Below, one piece after another: positions 18,244 through 27,108 of a stretch of 64,000 nucleotides of DNA (the first letter of the stretch is position 1; every line of letters starts with the position of its first letter). Position numbers and translations under genes: made by a program. The stretch comes from a bacterium (GTDB taxonomy: Bacteria; Pseudomonadota; Alphaproteobacteria; Caulobacterales; Caulobacteraceae). The notes beneath the pieces were generated by a model. It was given only the letters and a program-made list of their open reading frames with translations, was not told the origin of the DNA and did no database searches. The DNA is taken from the NCBI GenBank assembly GCA_030824495.1, contig JAVBXP010000029.1, positions 98,331 through 162,330 of the forward strand, in the 5' to 3' direction.

Positions 18244-18897
18244 ATGCGATCCAGCTTAGTTCTGACAACCATGATATGCGCCGCCGCTCTGGCGGCGACC
18301 CCGGCCTCGGCCGCGGTCATCTTCAAGCAGACCTTTGACAACGGCCTCGGCGCCAACGAGAGCGTCAGCGGAAACTTCAGCGTCGCTGACGGCAAGGTGG
18401 GCCACGCCACCCACTATGACAACGGCGAGTATTCCTACTACCAGATCGCGCTTGATCTCACCGGGCTGACCAACGCGGTTCTATCGTTCGACTATGGCCT
18501 CGACTCCGAGATGTACTTCGACGGCTTCAACGTGCTGGGCTCGACGGACGCCATCTTCAACGCCGCGACAGACCTGCTCACACCCAACGAATCCGGGGTC
18601 TATGGCAAGTTGAACAGCGGCTTCGTGAGGCTGGGCGACACCGGCGTCTCCGGAAAGCAGGCCGGGGTCGCCACGATTGACCTGAGCCAATTCGCTGGCC
18701 AGACCTTCAACCTTCGCTTTCAATTCCAGGCTGACCGCTTCGCCTTCAAGCCGGGCGTGCAGTTCGACAACGTGACGGTCTCCACGCTGAGCGCCGTGCC
18801 GGAACCGGCCACCTGGGCGATGATGATTCTCGGATTCGGCGCGGTGGGGACGATGGTTCGCACCTCGCGCCGCCGGTGTGCGTTCAGCCCGGCCTAG
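18244..18897 (+). CDS. PEP-CTERM/PEPxxWA-type exported protein
   Basis: 217 aa from ATG 18244 (GGAGACAAGGAA upstream). Signal peptide to about residue 23 (ATPASA), a beta-rich body with aromatic and Gly/Asp repeats of the jelly-roll kind, then the sorting tail VPEPATWAMMILGFGAVG, a second hydrophobic stretch and RTSRRR. Such tails are recognised by exosortase. No exosortase gene lies in this window. The protein is probably displayed on or released from the cell surface. Confidence 0.88.
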   Translation: MRSSLVLTTMICAAALAATPASAAVIFKQTFDNGLGANESVSGNFSVADGKVGHATHYDNGEYSYYQIALDLTGLTNAVLSFDYGLDSEMYFDGFNVLGSTDAIFNAATDLLTPNESGVYGKLNSGFVRLGDTGVSGKQAGVATIDLSQFAGQTFNLRFQFQADRFAFKPGVQFDNVTVSTLSAVPEPATWAMMILGFGAVGTMVRTSRRRCAFSPA

Positions 18898-18920
18898 GCC
18901 AATCGCTACGCACCTCCCTG

Positions 18921-18944
18921 GGCCCCTCGCCTTGGCGGGGGGCC
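18921..18944 (+). terminator. Hairpin after the PEP-CTERM gene
   Basis: GGCCCCTCGCC and GGCGGGGGGCC pair over 11 bp (one mismatch) around a TT loop, 23 bp after the stop codon. Only a weak T-rich tail follows, so termination may be incomplete. Confidence 0.6.
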
Positions 18945-18986
18945 GTTCTCGCATCCTGCCCGCCGCCGCTCCGTCGGGGGCGTTAT

Positions 18987-19006
18987 GCTTAACGCTTCCT
19001 TTAAGC
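18987..19006. promoter_or_regulatory. GCTTAA-N8-TTAAGC dyad upstream of the TPR gene
   Basis: Perfect 6-bp arms 38 bp ahead of the start codon. It contains TTAA-N8-TTAA, one base longer than a CtrA box. The role is unknown. Confidence 0.4.
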
Positions 19007-19043
19007 GGGCAAGGGATGGTGGCCAGGCCATCATCCGGAGCCC

Positions 19044-19862
19044 GTGACTTTCATGTGTCGCATGTCGGCCCTCGCCGCAACCGCCCTCGCCCTTTGCCTG
19101 ACGGCGGGGCCCGTGCTGGCGGCCAAGCCTGACAAGGCCGCCGTGAACGACGCGGCGAGCGCGCCGCGTAAGGCCACACCGCAGGAACGCGCGCAGATCA
19201 AGGCGCTCGACCCGCTGGCGCGCGCCGCATTCTGGACCCGCGAGGCGAACGCCGATCCAGCCGACGCCGAAGCTGGGCTTCAGCTCTCCCAGGCGCTGCG
19301 CCAGATGGGCAACTATTCCGACGCCATCGTCGCGGCTCAGAAAGTCGCCGTCGCCCAGCCGCGAAACGTCGAAGCCAAGCTCGAGATCGCCCGCGCCCAC
19401 ATCGGACGCGGCCAGGGCTTCTACGCCATCGAGCCGGCGCGCGAGGCCCAGGCCATGGCGCCGCGCGACTGGCGCATCCCGTCGCTGTTGGGCGTCGCCT
19501 ATGAACAGGCCCAGCGGCCCGACGAGGCGCTCGCCGCGCATCGGCTGGCGCTGAGCCTCGCGCCCGACAACCCCTCAGCCATCAGCAATCTGGCGCTCTA
19601 CTACGCCGCCCACGGCGATCGCGCCCAGGCCGAAACCATGCTGCGGCAAGCCGCCGCCAAGCCCGATGCGCCCATCACCGTTCGTCAGAACCTCGCCCTG
19701 GTGCTCGGCCTGCAAGGCCGCCTGGCCGAGGCCGAACGTATCGCCCGCCAGGACCTGCCCCCAGAGACAGTTGACAACAACATGGCCTGGCTGCGCGGCG
19801 CGACCAGCGCCCCGGCCGGCGCCGGTCGGTCCTGGGAAGGCGTGCGCGCCGCTCAGCCCTAG
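19044..19862 (+). CDS. Secreted TPR-repeat protein, TadD-like
   Basis: 272 aa. GTG 19044 has GGAG 5 nt upstream; ATG 19053 is possible. Signal peptide to about residue 26 (GPVLA). Tetratricopeptide units run from about 70 to 240 (NADPADAEAGLQLSQALRQ, YSDAIVAAQKVAVAQPRN, RPDEALAAHRLALSLAPDN, GDRAQAETMLRQAAAK). TadD, a TPR lipoprotein-like factor of the Tad pilus, is the best comparison because the Tad operon begins 1.6 kb further on, but there is no lipobox. The stop overlaps that of the convergent regulator in CTAG. Confidence 0.75.
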   Translation: MTFMCRMSALAATALALCLTAGPVLAAKPDKAAVNDAASAPRKATPQERAQIKALDPLARAAFWTREANADPADAEAGLQLSQALRQMGNYSDAIVAAQKVAVAQPRNVEAKLEIARAHIGRGQGFYAIEPAREAQAMAPRDWRIPSLLGVAYEQAQRPDEALAAHRLALSLAPDNPSAISNLALYYAAHGDRAQAETMLRQAAAKPDAPITVRQNLALVLGLQGRLAEAERIARQDLPPETVDNNMAWLRGATSAPAGAGRSWEGVRAAQP

Positions 19863-20539
19863 CTGTCGGCCACGACCTGAAGGCGCCGAGCGTCTTCGAT
19901 CCAGATCCGCGCGTAGTCGAGTCGCACCGCGCCCTCGCGCTGGAGCCCGGCCAGATGACCGTTCACGGTCTTGCGGGTGAGGCCGATCATCTCGGCCAGT
20001 CCCTGCTGGCTGACATTCAGCACCACCGGCGCCTCGCGGCCGCGCGCCAGCATCAGCAGACGTGAGGCCAGTCTCTGGCGCGGCGGCAAGGCCGCAATCT
20101 CGGCCGCCATCCGCAGAGCGTTGCGTAGCTGAAAATAGACCAGGGTCGCGACCGCCCGCCAGATGTCGGGCCGCAAGCGGGCGATCCGCTCCAGCCCCGC
20201 ATCTGACACTCGCAGCAACAGACTGGGCTCGGCGCAGACCGCGGTCACCAGCCTCGGCCCGCCGCCAAACCGCATCGTCTGGCCCAGCGCCGCGCCCGCG
20301 CCGGCATGGCTGATCCGCACCTCCCGGTCGCCGGGCGCCTGGCAGAACAGGTCCACCGCGCCCTCGATCACGACCATCAGGCCGGTCTCCTCATCACCCT
20401 CCGCCTGCGCCCACTGCCCCGCCCGCAGCCGAGTCAGCGCGCCCTCCGCCACCAGCGCCTCCGCCAGCCCCGGCGGGTAGGCCTCCAGCCAGCGGGCGAC
20501 ACCCAGCAGCCTCAACGCCTGATCGCGATCCTCACTCAT
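19859..20539 (-). CDS. Crp/Fnr family transcriptional regulator
   Basis: 226 aa from ATG 20539. The N-terminal cyclic-nucleotide-type effector domain (GQWAQAEGDEETGLMVVIEGAVDLF) leads to a winged helix with recognition segment QQGLAEMIGLTRKTVNGHLAGLQREGAV. The N-terminal cysteine set of Fnr is absent and the cAMP-binding Arg/Ser signature is not evident, so the effector is unknown. It is divergent from the dioxygenase gene, with a palindrome between them that it may bind. Confidence 0.88.
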   Translation of the reverse strand: MSEDRDQALRLLGVARWLEAYPPGLAEALVAEGALTRLRAGQWAQAEGDEETGLMVVIEGAVDLFCQAPGDREVRISHAGAGAALGQTMRFGGGPRLVTAVCAEPSLLLRVSDAGLERIARLRPDIWRAVATLVYFQLRNALRMAAEIAALPPRQRLASRLLMLARGREAPVVLNVSQQGLAEMIGLTRKTVNGHLAGLQREGAVRLDYARIWIEDARRLQVVADS

Positions 20540-20546
20540 GCCAATA

Positions 20547-20564
20547 TTGTAACTTAAGTGACAA
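20547..20564. promoter_or_regulatory. Candidate Crp/Fnr-type operator
   Basis: TTGTAACTTAAGTGACAA is symmetric at 16 of 18 positions. It has the size and TTGT...ACAA form of Crp/Fnr sites and sits 8 bp before the regulator's start and 57 bp before the dioxygenase start. Autoregulation and control of the dioxygenase are inferred. Confidence 0.6.
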
Positions 20565-20620
20565 TGACAAACCAACTCCGTCATACAGTGTATGAAACAA
20601 ACACCGCCAGGGAGGCGACC

Positions 20621-21445
20621 ATGACCGCCATCGTCCGCGAGACCGAAGGCTGCGGCGCCGAGATCGCCAACATCGCCGTGCCGAAGGCAACCGACGCCGA
20701 GATCAACCTGATCCGCGACACGGTCTACAACCGCGGCGTCGCCTTCCTCCGCGACCAGCACCTAACGCCGGAAGAACAGATCGCCTTCGCCGAGCGCATC
20801 GGTCCGATCGTCGTCAACCGCTACTTCCCCAAGACCGAGCGCTATCCGCAAATCGCCAAGGTCGAGAAGACCGAAGAGCAGACAACCAACATCGGCGGCG
20901 GTTGGCACACCGACCACAGCTACGACCAGGCGCCGGCCATGGGCTCTGTCCTGCTGGCCATCGAAACCCCGCCTACCGGCGGCGACACCCAGTTCGCCGA
21001 CATGTACGCCGCCTACGAGGCGCTGTCGGACGGGCTGAAGCAGACTCTGGCCGGCTTGCGGGCGCACCACGCCTCCGACCACATCTATGGGACCGAAGGC
21101 GTCTACGGCAAAACCGACCAGGCCCACCTGGCAGGCCACGCCGAGAACCCCTCAGCCGTGCATCCGGTGGTGATCACCCACCCCGGCAGCGGCCGCAAGG
21201 CGCTGTACGTGAACCCGGGCTTCACCCTGAACTTCGAGGGCTGGAGCCGCGAGGAGAGCGCCGCCCTGCTCGGCTACCTCTATCAGCACGCAACCAAGCC
21301 GCAGTTCGTGCACCGCTTCCAGTGGCAGCCCGGCTCGATGGCGATCTGGGACAACCGCGCCACCTGGCATCTGGCCATGAACGACTACCAAGGCCAGCGT
21401 CGCCTGATGCACCGGATCACCATCGCCGGCGGTCCGCTGCACTAG
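20621..21445 (+). CDS. TauD/TfdA family Fe(II)/2-oxoglutarate dioxygenase
   Basis: 274 aa from ATG 20621 with a strong AGGGAGG; the frame opens earlier without an SD. The iron site HxD appears in GGGWHTDHSYD, with the distal His in LMHRITIAG or nearby and the 2-oxoglutarate Arg in the same region. LYVNPGFT and WDNRATWH are typical of the family. Members oxidise taurine, alkyl sulfates, phenoxyacetates and similar compounds. The substrate is not decidable here. It probably responds to the divergent Crp/Fnr regulator. Confidence 0.9.
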   Translation: MTAIVRETEGCGAEIANIAVPKATDAEINLIRDTVYNRGVAFLRDQHLTPEEQIAFAERIGPIVVNRYFPKTERYPQIAKVEKTEEQTTNIGGGWHTDHSYDQAPAMGSVLLAIETPPTGGDTQFADMYAAYEALSDGLKQTLAGLRAHHASDHIYGTEGVYGKTDQAHLAGHAENPSAVHPVVITHPGSGRKALYVNPGFTLNFEGWSREESAALLGYLYQHATKPQFVHRFQWQPGSMAIWDNRATWHLAMNDYQGQRRLMHRITIAGGPLH

Positions 21446-21454
21446 CGGCGCAGA

Positions 21455-22441
21455 TCAGCCGGACGCGCCCTTGGCGGCCATCATGTCGATGACCGTCAAG
21501 ATCGCCGGCCCCAGGATGACCACGAACAGCACGGGCAGGAAGAAGACGATCATCGGAACGGTGAGCTTGGCCGGCAACTGAGCGGCCTTCTTCTCGGCCG
21601 CGGTCAGACGCATGTCGCGATTTTCCTTGGCCATGACCCGCAAGGCCGAACCGAGCGGCGTGCCGTAGCGTTCGGCCTGGATCATCGCGGTGGTGACCGA
21701 CTTGATCCCCGGATGGTTGGTCCGTCGCGCCAAACCTTCATAGGCCTGTCGCCGCTCCGGGAGGTAGGAAATCTCCGCCGTCAGCAGCGTCAATTCCTCC
21801 GCAAGCTCAATGGAGGAGCCGCCAATTTCCTGGCTGACCTTCTGGATCGCCGCCTCGATCGACATCCCGCTTTCGACGCAGATCAGCAACAGGTCCAGGG
21901 CATCGGGAAAGGCGCCCACGACCGATTCGCGGCGCTTCTGGGCGGCGTTGCTGATGAAGATGTTTGGCGCGTAGTAGCCAAGCGTGAGCCCGCCGACGGA
22001 GATAGCGATCCGCTGCATGGCCGGCAGGCCAAAGTCGTTGATCAGGAACAGATAGATCGCGACGACCGCGCCGAATACGAACGGCAGGACAAAGCGGAAG
22101 AAGTAGAAGGTCGAGACCGGGCGCGGCCCGCGAAAGCCAGCCTGGGCCAGCTTTTCCACGACCTTCGGATCCTCCAGCAGCCTGGATAGCTGCAGGCGAT
22201 CGACGACCTTTTTGTACATCCCCTCGTCAAGGTGCCGGAGGCTGTTCTGACCGCCCTTCTTGGCCAGGGCTTCCCGGGACTTTCGCCGCAGTTCCTCACG
22301 CCGCGTGGAGACCGACTTGAGGCGGCCCTCCAGGTTGGAGCGATTGAACATCGGCGTGGCGATGGTCACGATCGTCGCGAAACAGACCACCGCGACGAAA
22401 GCCGCCAGTATGTTGTCCGGGTTGGTGAGCATGGAGATCAT
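21455..22441 (-). CDS. tadC: Tad pilus inner-membrane platform protein TadC
   Basis: 328 aa. Type II secretion F-domain protein with hydrophobic segments near the N-terminus, at about 105-140 and at the C-terminus (VPMIVFFLPVLFVVILGPAIL). FPDALDLLLICVESGMSIEAAIQ and RYGTPLGSALRVMAKENRDMR are the conserved F-domain parts. With TadB it forms the membrane platform on which the CpaF ATPase acts. It is the last gene of the minus-strand pilus operon (CpaH in Caulobacter terms). Confidence 0.92.
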   Translation of the reverse strand: MISMLTNPDNILAAFVAVVCFATIVTIATPMFNRSNLEGRLKSVSTRREELRRKSREALAKKGGQNSLRHLDEGMYKKVVDRLQLSRLLEDPKVVEKLAQAGFRGPRPVSTFYFFRFVLPFVFGAVVAIYLFLINDFGLPAMQRIAISVGGLTLGYYAPNIFISNAAQKRRESVVGAFPDALDLLLICVESGMSIEAAIQKVSQEIGGSSIELAEELTLLTAEISYLPERRQAYEGLARRTNHPGIKSVTTAMIQAERYGTPLGSALRVMAKENRDMRLTAAEKKAAQLPAKLTVPMIVFFLPVLFVVILGPAILTVIDMMAAKGASG

Positions 22442-22454
22442 GTTCGCACCCGGG

Positions 22455-23429
22455 CTACATTTTGAAGTTGATCATCTTGCGCATGCTGAGCACGCCGATC
22501 GTCATCCAGAACGCCCCGGCCATCAGCATCAGGTGGCCGCGCGGATCGGTGAACAGCGGCCTCATATAGTCAGGCGCAGTGATGCTGATCAGGGTCGCGA
22601 CCACCGGCGGCAACGAGCCAATGATGGCGGCGGACGCCACGGCCTCGCCGGACAGCGCCTTGGCCTTCTCACGCATGAGTTTCCGCGCCCGGATAACGGT
22701 CGAAAGATTGGACAGGGCTTCGGCCAGATTGCCGCCGGTCTTCTGCTGGATCGCCAGCACGATGGCGAAGAAGCGGACCTCGGGGGTCGGCATGTTCTCG
22801 TGCATCTTCTCAAGAGCCTGGTCCACCGACGCGCCCATGCTGAGACTTTCGACCAACCGGTTGAACTGGCTGGCCAACGGCTCGGGGGACTCCTGCGCGA
22901 TCACGCGCAGGCTGTCGTGGACCGGCAACCCCGACCGAATGCCGCGAACGATGATGTCCATGGCGTCTGGGAAATCGGAGGTGAACTTCTTGATGCGCCG
23001 ATTGGCTATGAACCCTACGACCCAGCGCGGCAGGCCAAGACCGCTGGCGAAGGCGAGGCCAAGCGCGATCAACGGCGACGGCTTCAGGATTATCGCTATG
23101 CCGAACACCAGTAAGCCGACGACGACGCTGATCACCCAGAAGGTCTGAACGCTGATCCCCAGACCAGCCTGCTGCAGCCGGGCCGAAAGACTGAGGGTCG
23201 CCTTCTTCTGTTGGCGGTCCTGATCGCGCAGGGTCTTCAGGATCTGCTTGCGCCGCTGATCCTGCGCGGCGACCGGGCGCCGGCGAGACTCGCGGGCGTC
23301 ACCGCCCACAATGGCTTGCGCGCGTTTCAAGGTCTTGGCGTCCGCCGAGCCGGAGCCGCCCGCCAGGGCGAAGCCGACGCCGGCGATGACGACGAAACCC
23401 AGGACCGCGATCAGGAGGGTCAGGAGCAT
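22455..23429 (-). CDS. tadB: Tad pilus inner-membrane platform protein TadB
   Basis: 324 aa from ATG 23429, one base after the cpaF stop. N-terminal membrane segment, a central F-domain with FPDAMDIIVRGIRSGLPVHDSL and FFAIVLAIQQKTGGNLAEAL, and membrane segments at the centre and C-terminus. It pairs with TadC as the platform. In Caulobacter nomenclature it corresponds to CpaG. Confidence 0.92.
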   Translation of the reverse strand: MLLTLLIAVLGFVVIAGVGFALAGGSGSADAKTLKRAQAIVGGDARESRRRPVAAQDQRRKQILKTLRDQDRQQKKATLSLSARLQQAGLGISVQTFWVISVVVGLLVFGIAIILKPSPLIALGLAFASGLGLPRWVVGFIANRRIKKFTSDFPDAMDIIVRGIRSGLPVHDSLRVIAQESPEPLASQFNRLVESLSMGASVDQALEKMHENMPTPEVRFFAIVLAIQQKTGGNLAEALSNLSTVIRARKLMREKAKALSGEAVASAAIIGSLPPVVATLISITAPDYMRPLFTDPRGHLMLMAGAFWMTIGVLSMRKMINFKM

Positions 23430-23430
23430 G

Positions 23431-24951
23431 CTATTCGGCCGCGTCGAGCGCTTCGGCGAGTTCGCGCTCCAGGCCATAATAGCGGGCGCGGTCCCAGAAG
23501 CGCGGGCGGGCGATGCCAGTCGAGCGGTGCCGACCCAGGACGTTGCCGTCGGCGTCGTCGCCGGTGATCTCGTAGACGAACAGATCCTGGGTGATGATCA
23601 CGTCGCCTTCCAGCCCCACCACTTCGGTGATGTGGGTGATGCGGCGTGACCCGTCGCGCAGGCGCGCGGCCTGAATGATCACATCGACAGACCCGACGAT
23701 CATCTCGCGGATGGTCCGCGAGGGCAGGCCATAGCCGCCCATGGTGATCATCGACTCCATCCGGCTGATCGCCTCGCGCGGGCTGTTGGCGTGCAAGGTG
23801 CCCATCGAGCCGTCGTGGCCGGTGTTCATCGCCTGCAGCAGGTCGAAGGCTTCGGGGCCACGGACTTCGCCGACGATGATCCGCTCCGGCCGCATCCGCA
23901 GGCAGTTCTTCACCAGGTCGCGCATGGTGATCTGGCCCTGGCCCTCCAGGTTCGGCGGCCGGGTTTCCAGGCGCACCACGTGCGGCTGCTGCAGTTGCAG
24001 TTCAGCGGCGTCCTCGCAGGTGATGACGCGCTCGGCCGGATCGATGAAGGCGGTCAGCGTATTGAGCAAGGTGGTCTTGCCCGAGCCGGTCCCGCCGGAG
24101 ATCACCAGGTTACATCGGCAGGCGCCGATCACGCCGAGGACGCGCGCGCCTTCGGGACTGATGGAGGCGTACTCCACCAGGTTTTTCATGGTGAGCTTGT
24201 CTTTCCGGAATTTCCGGATCGTCAGGGTCGGCCCATCCAGCGCCAAGGGCGGGGCGATGACGTTGACGCGCGAACCGTCGGGCAAGCGTGCGTCGCAAAT
24301 CGGCGAGCTTTCATCCACCCGGCGACCGACCTGGCTGACGATCCGCTGGCAGATGTTCATCAGCTGGGCGTTGTCGCGGAAGCGGACATTGGTCAGCTGG
24401 ACCTTGCCGCCGACTTCAATGAACACCCGGCCGGCACCGTTGACCATGATGTCGGCGATATCGTCGCGCGCCAGCAGCGGCTCGAGCGGCCCATAGCCAA
24501 GGACGTCGTTGATGATGTCCTGGACGAGCATGTCCTGCTCGGCCACCGACATCGACACGTTCTTGATCGCCACCAGTTCGGCGACGATGTCCCGGATCTC
24601 CTCGGCCGCCTGCTTGGCGTCCAGCTGGGCCAGCTGCGCCAGATCGATCGTGTTGATCAGGGCGTTGAAGATGACCGTCTTGGTCGAGTGATAGTAGTCG
24701 CTCTGCTCGCGAACGACCTGGGTCGTCGGCGCCGGTCCCTGGGCCGCGCGAAGCTGCTCGAAGGCGGGGGTCGGCTTTGGGCCGGCGACCGGCTTGCCAC
24801 GCTCGGCCTTGGGCTGGATCTGGATGGCGGCGGTGGGCGCCGCCTGCTCGGTCCTTGGCGCGCGCACGGCGACGTCGGCGTCGTCCCCCGGAGGGGGCGG
24901 AGCCTGGCGCGGAGCCGAGGTCTCGTTCGCCGAAGGACGCTTGCCGAACAT
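23431..24951 (-). CDS. cpaF: Tad pilus assembly ATPase CpaF (TadA)
   Basis: 506 aa. After a variable Pro/Ala-rich N-terminus comes the secretion-ATPase core: Walker A ISGGTGSGKTTLLN, Asp box VITCEDAAELQL, Walker B MRPERIIVGEVRGPEAFD and His box HDGSMGTLHANSPREA. It powers assembly and probably retraction of the Flp pilus. One base separates it from both neighbours, so the operon is tightly coupled. Confidence 0.96.
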   Translation of the reverse strand: MFGKRPSANETSAPRQAPPPPGDDADVAVRAPRTEQAAPTAAIQIQPKAERGKPVAGPKPTPAFEQLRAAQGPAPTTQVVREQSDYYHSTKTVIFNALINTIDLAQLAQLDAKQAAEEIRDIVAELVAIKNVSMSVAEQDMLVQDIINDVLGYGPLEPLLARDDIADIMVNGAGRVFIEVGGKVQLTNVRFRDNAQLMNICQRIVSQVGRRVDESSPICDARLPDGSRVNVIAPPLALDGPTLTIRKFRKDKLTMKNLVEYASISPEGARVLGVIGACRCNLVISGGTGSGKTTLLNTLTAFIDPAERVITCEDAAELQLQQPHVVRLETRPPNLEGQGQITMRDLVKNCLRMRPERIIVGEVRGPEAFDLLQAMNTGHDGSMGTLHANSPREAISRMESMITMGGYGLPSRTIREMIVGSVDVIIQAARLRDGSRRITHITEVVGLEGDVIITQDLFVYEITGDDADGNVLGRHRSTGIARPRFWDRARYYGLERELAEALDAAE

Positions 24952-24952
24952 G

Positions 24953-26425
24953 CTACTTCTTCTTGAAGAGGCCGGAGAGCAACGAAGACTTCTGCGCCGC
25001 CGGCGGCTCGCGCCTGGCGATCTGCTGAGCCAGATGGTCGATGCCCTCGGCGGATCGCGACTTGGGGCTCACCTCGCTCAGCATCTGGCCGTTGTTGGCC
25101 GCCTGGCCGAACAGCTTCGGATCGAACGGCAGGCACAGGGCCGGGGTCAGGCCCAGCGCCTCGCCGAAATCCTTGACGGGGATTTCCGGACGGCCCGGAA
25201 CGCCGACCTGGTTGAGCACCAGGCGTGGTGGGGCGTCATTGGGCCGCGCGCGGCGCACCAGGTCGATCACGTTCTTGGCGTTGCGCAGCGAGGCCAGGTC
25301 CGGCGTGGCGACAATCACGAGATCGTCGGACGACAGCAGGATCTTGCGCTTCCAGGCCGTCCAGACGTGCGGCAGGTCGAGGACCACGAACGGGGCGGCG
25401 GCGCGGATCTTCTGAGTGACCTCTTCGAACGCCTCGGCGGAGATGTCGTAGTCGCCATCCAGGCTGGCGGGCGCGGCGAACAGCGACAGCCGCTCGGTGC
25501 AACGCGCCATCATGCGATCCATCAGCACTGGGTCGAGCCGGTCGGGCTGCGACAGCGCATCGACCACGCCTTGCAGGGGGTCCTGGTTGAAGTCGAGGCC
25601 GGCGGTGCCGAACGGCAGATCGAGATCGACCAACACCGCCCCGGTCTGCAGCCGCTCGGTGATCGAATAGGCGATGTTGTGGGCGATCGTGGAGGAGCCC
25701 GAGCCGCCCTTGGCGCCGCAGAAGGCGATCTGCCGGCCGATGAACGGCGCCGAGGGGTCCGAATAGAGGCTGGTCACCGCGCGAACCAGCAGCAGCGGAT
25801 TGAGCGGCGGAACCAAGTACTCCGACACCCCGCGACGCATCAGCTCGCGATAGAGCGCGATGTCGTTGGCCGATCCAATCACCAAAACCTTTGTGCCGGG
25901 GTCGCAGACCTCCGCCAGGCGGTCGAGCAACGAGAGCAGTTGCGGCGCCGGATCGGCGCTCTCGACCATGACCAGGGAAGGCGTCGGCTGAGACTGATAG
26001 GTTTCCACGGCGGCGGCCAGACCGCCCATGCGGGTTACGACCGTCGCGCGTTCCATGCGGCGGTCGAGCGCGGCGCGCTCGGCTAGCTCAGCGGTCTCGG
26101 AGGCGACGCAGAAGATATGGATGGTGATCCGCGGCACTGGCGTCTCGCCGAAGGCCGCCTCGGCCCCGGCCAACATGTCGTGGACCGGATGGACTTCCGG
26201 GACAGGCAGGGGCGGTAGAGCGACCGCTTCGGGTTCCGCGCCTAAGTCATGCGATAGCGGCGGCCGCGCCTCCTCACCAGGCAGAGGAGGCAGATCAACG
26301 AAGGGATCCTCAAGCGCCGCGGCCGACAGCGGCGTTTCACGCCAAGCGTCGGTCTGCGACACGGAAAAATCGTCGTCCGCCTCAAACTCGAGATCGAACG
26401 GGTCCTGACCTTGCTGTGGCTTCAT
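24953..26425 (-). CDS. cpaE: Tad pilus localisation protein CpaE (TadZ)
   Basis: 490 aa from ATG 26425, which shares one base with the cpaD stop (TAATG). A receiver-like domain (about 100-230) precedes a ParA/MinD-type ATPase domain with the deviant Walker FCGAKGGSGSSTIAHN: the second Lys of KGGxGK is Ser here, as reported for CpaE/TadZ proteins. It positions the pilus machine at a cell pole. An acidic N-terminal tail is present. Confidence 0.93.
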   Translation of the reverse strand: MKPQQGQDPFDLEFEADDDFSVSQTDAWRETPLSAAALEDPFVDLPPLPGEEARPPLSHDLGAEPEAVALPPLPVPEVHPVHDMLAGAEAAFGETPVPRITIHIFCVASETAELAERAALDRRMERATVVTRMGGLAAAVETYQSQPTPSLVMVESADPAPQLLSLLDRLAEVCDPGTKVLVIGSANDIALYRELMRRGVSEYLVPPLNPLLLVRAVTSLYSDPSAPFIGRQIAFCGAKGGSGSSTIAHNIAYSITERLQTGAVLVDLDLPFGTAGLDFNQDPLQGVVDALSQPDRLDPVLMDRMMARCTERLSLFAAPASLDGDYDISAEAFEEVTQKIRAAAPFVVLDLPHVWTAWKRKILLSSDDLVIVATPDLASLRNAKNVIDLVRRARPNDAPPRLVLNQVGVPGRPEIPVKDFGEALGLTPALCLPFDPKLFGQAANNGQMLSEVSPKSRSAEGIDHLAQQIARREPPAAQKSSLLSGLFKKK

Positions 26426-27108
26426 TACTTCACCACCGAAGAGACAGCGCCCGTGGCGTTGTCGTCCTTCTCCGACGAGGTCAGTTCGCCCTTGCGGTAT
26501 TTGTCGAGCACGACGGCGCGGCGCTGAGCGTCGGCGGGATCGAGCGTGGTTGGCCGCGCCCAATCAGCAGGATTGGCCACCTGGGCGGCCATGTTCGCGG
26601 TCACCGCGCACCCGAAGTTCGGCTGAACCTCGTTGGTCATCGAATGGGCGATGTTCGTCCAGGTTCGCCCGCAATCGGGGATCGTCACGGCATAGCGCAG
26701 GAAGCCGACCACCAGGGGAGCGGCCGCATCGCCCTTGGCGTCATAGCCAAGCAGACGGATTGCATTGGCCGGCACGCCCTGTTCGACCAGGAAGGTGCGC
26801 GCGTTCTCGCTCGAACGCGACACCGCGCTGGGGTCGGGGCCGCCGACGGGCGCCTGGACAATGATCTCAGAGCCATCAGCGTCGCGCCATGTGTCGGCGA
26901 ACGTGGTCAGGGCGCCGGCCTGGTTCGGCGATAGCCCCTGGGCTCGCACCGCTAGTCGAATCTCTTCCGGCTGGGTGGCGACCTCCGCCTTCCAAAGCTC
27001 GGTCGGGGTGCGCGCCATGGAGGCGTGCCCCGCTTGCAACGGCGGCGTCGCGGCGCAGGCAGACAGGCTCGCGGCCAGCGCCAGGGCGATGAAACGAGGT
27101 GTGCTCAT
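26425..27108 (-). CDS. cpaD: Tad pilus lipoprotein CpaD
   Basis: 227 aa. Lipobox LSACAA (Cys at about 18). CpaD features: LSPNQAGALTTFADTWRD, VEQGVPANAIRLLGYD and FGCAVTANMAAQVANPADW near the C-terminus, the most conserved stretch. It is an outer-membrane lipoprotein thought to help the secretin CpaC. Its start overlaps the cpaC stop by 4 nt. Confidence 0.92.
   Translation of the reverse strand: MSTPRFIALALAASLSACAATPPLQAGHASMARTPTELWKAEVATQPEEIRLAVRAQGLSPNQAGALTTFADTWRDADGSEIIVQAPVGGPDPSAVSRSSENARTFLVEQGVPANAIRLLGYDAKGDAAAPLVVGFLRYAVTIPDCGRTWTNIAHSMTNEVQPNFGCAVTANMAAQVANPADWARPTTLDPADAQRRAVVLDKYRKGELTSSEKDDNATGAVSSVVK

Noticed and set aside
23791..26086. Two long plus-strand frames opposite cpaF and cpaE
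   Set aside because: They follow the codon pattern of the pilus genes on the other strand and show no domain.
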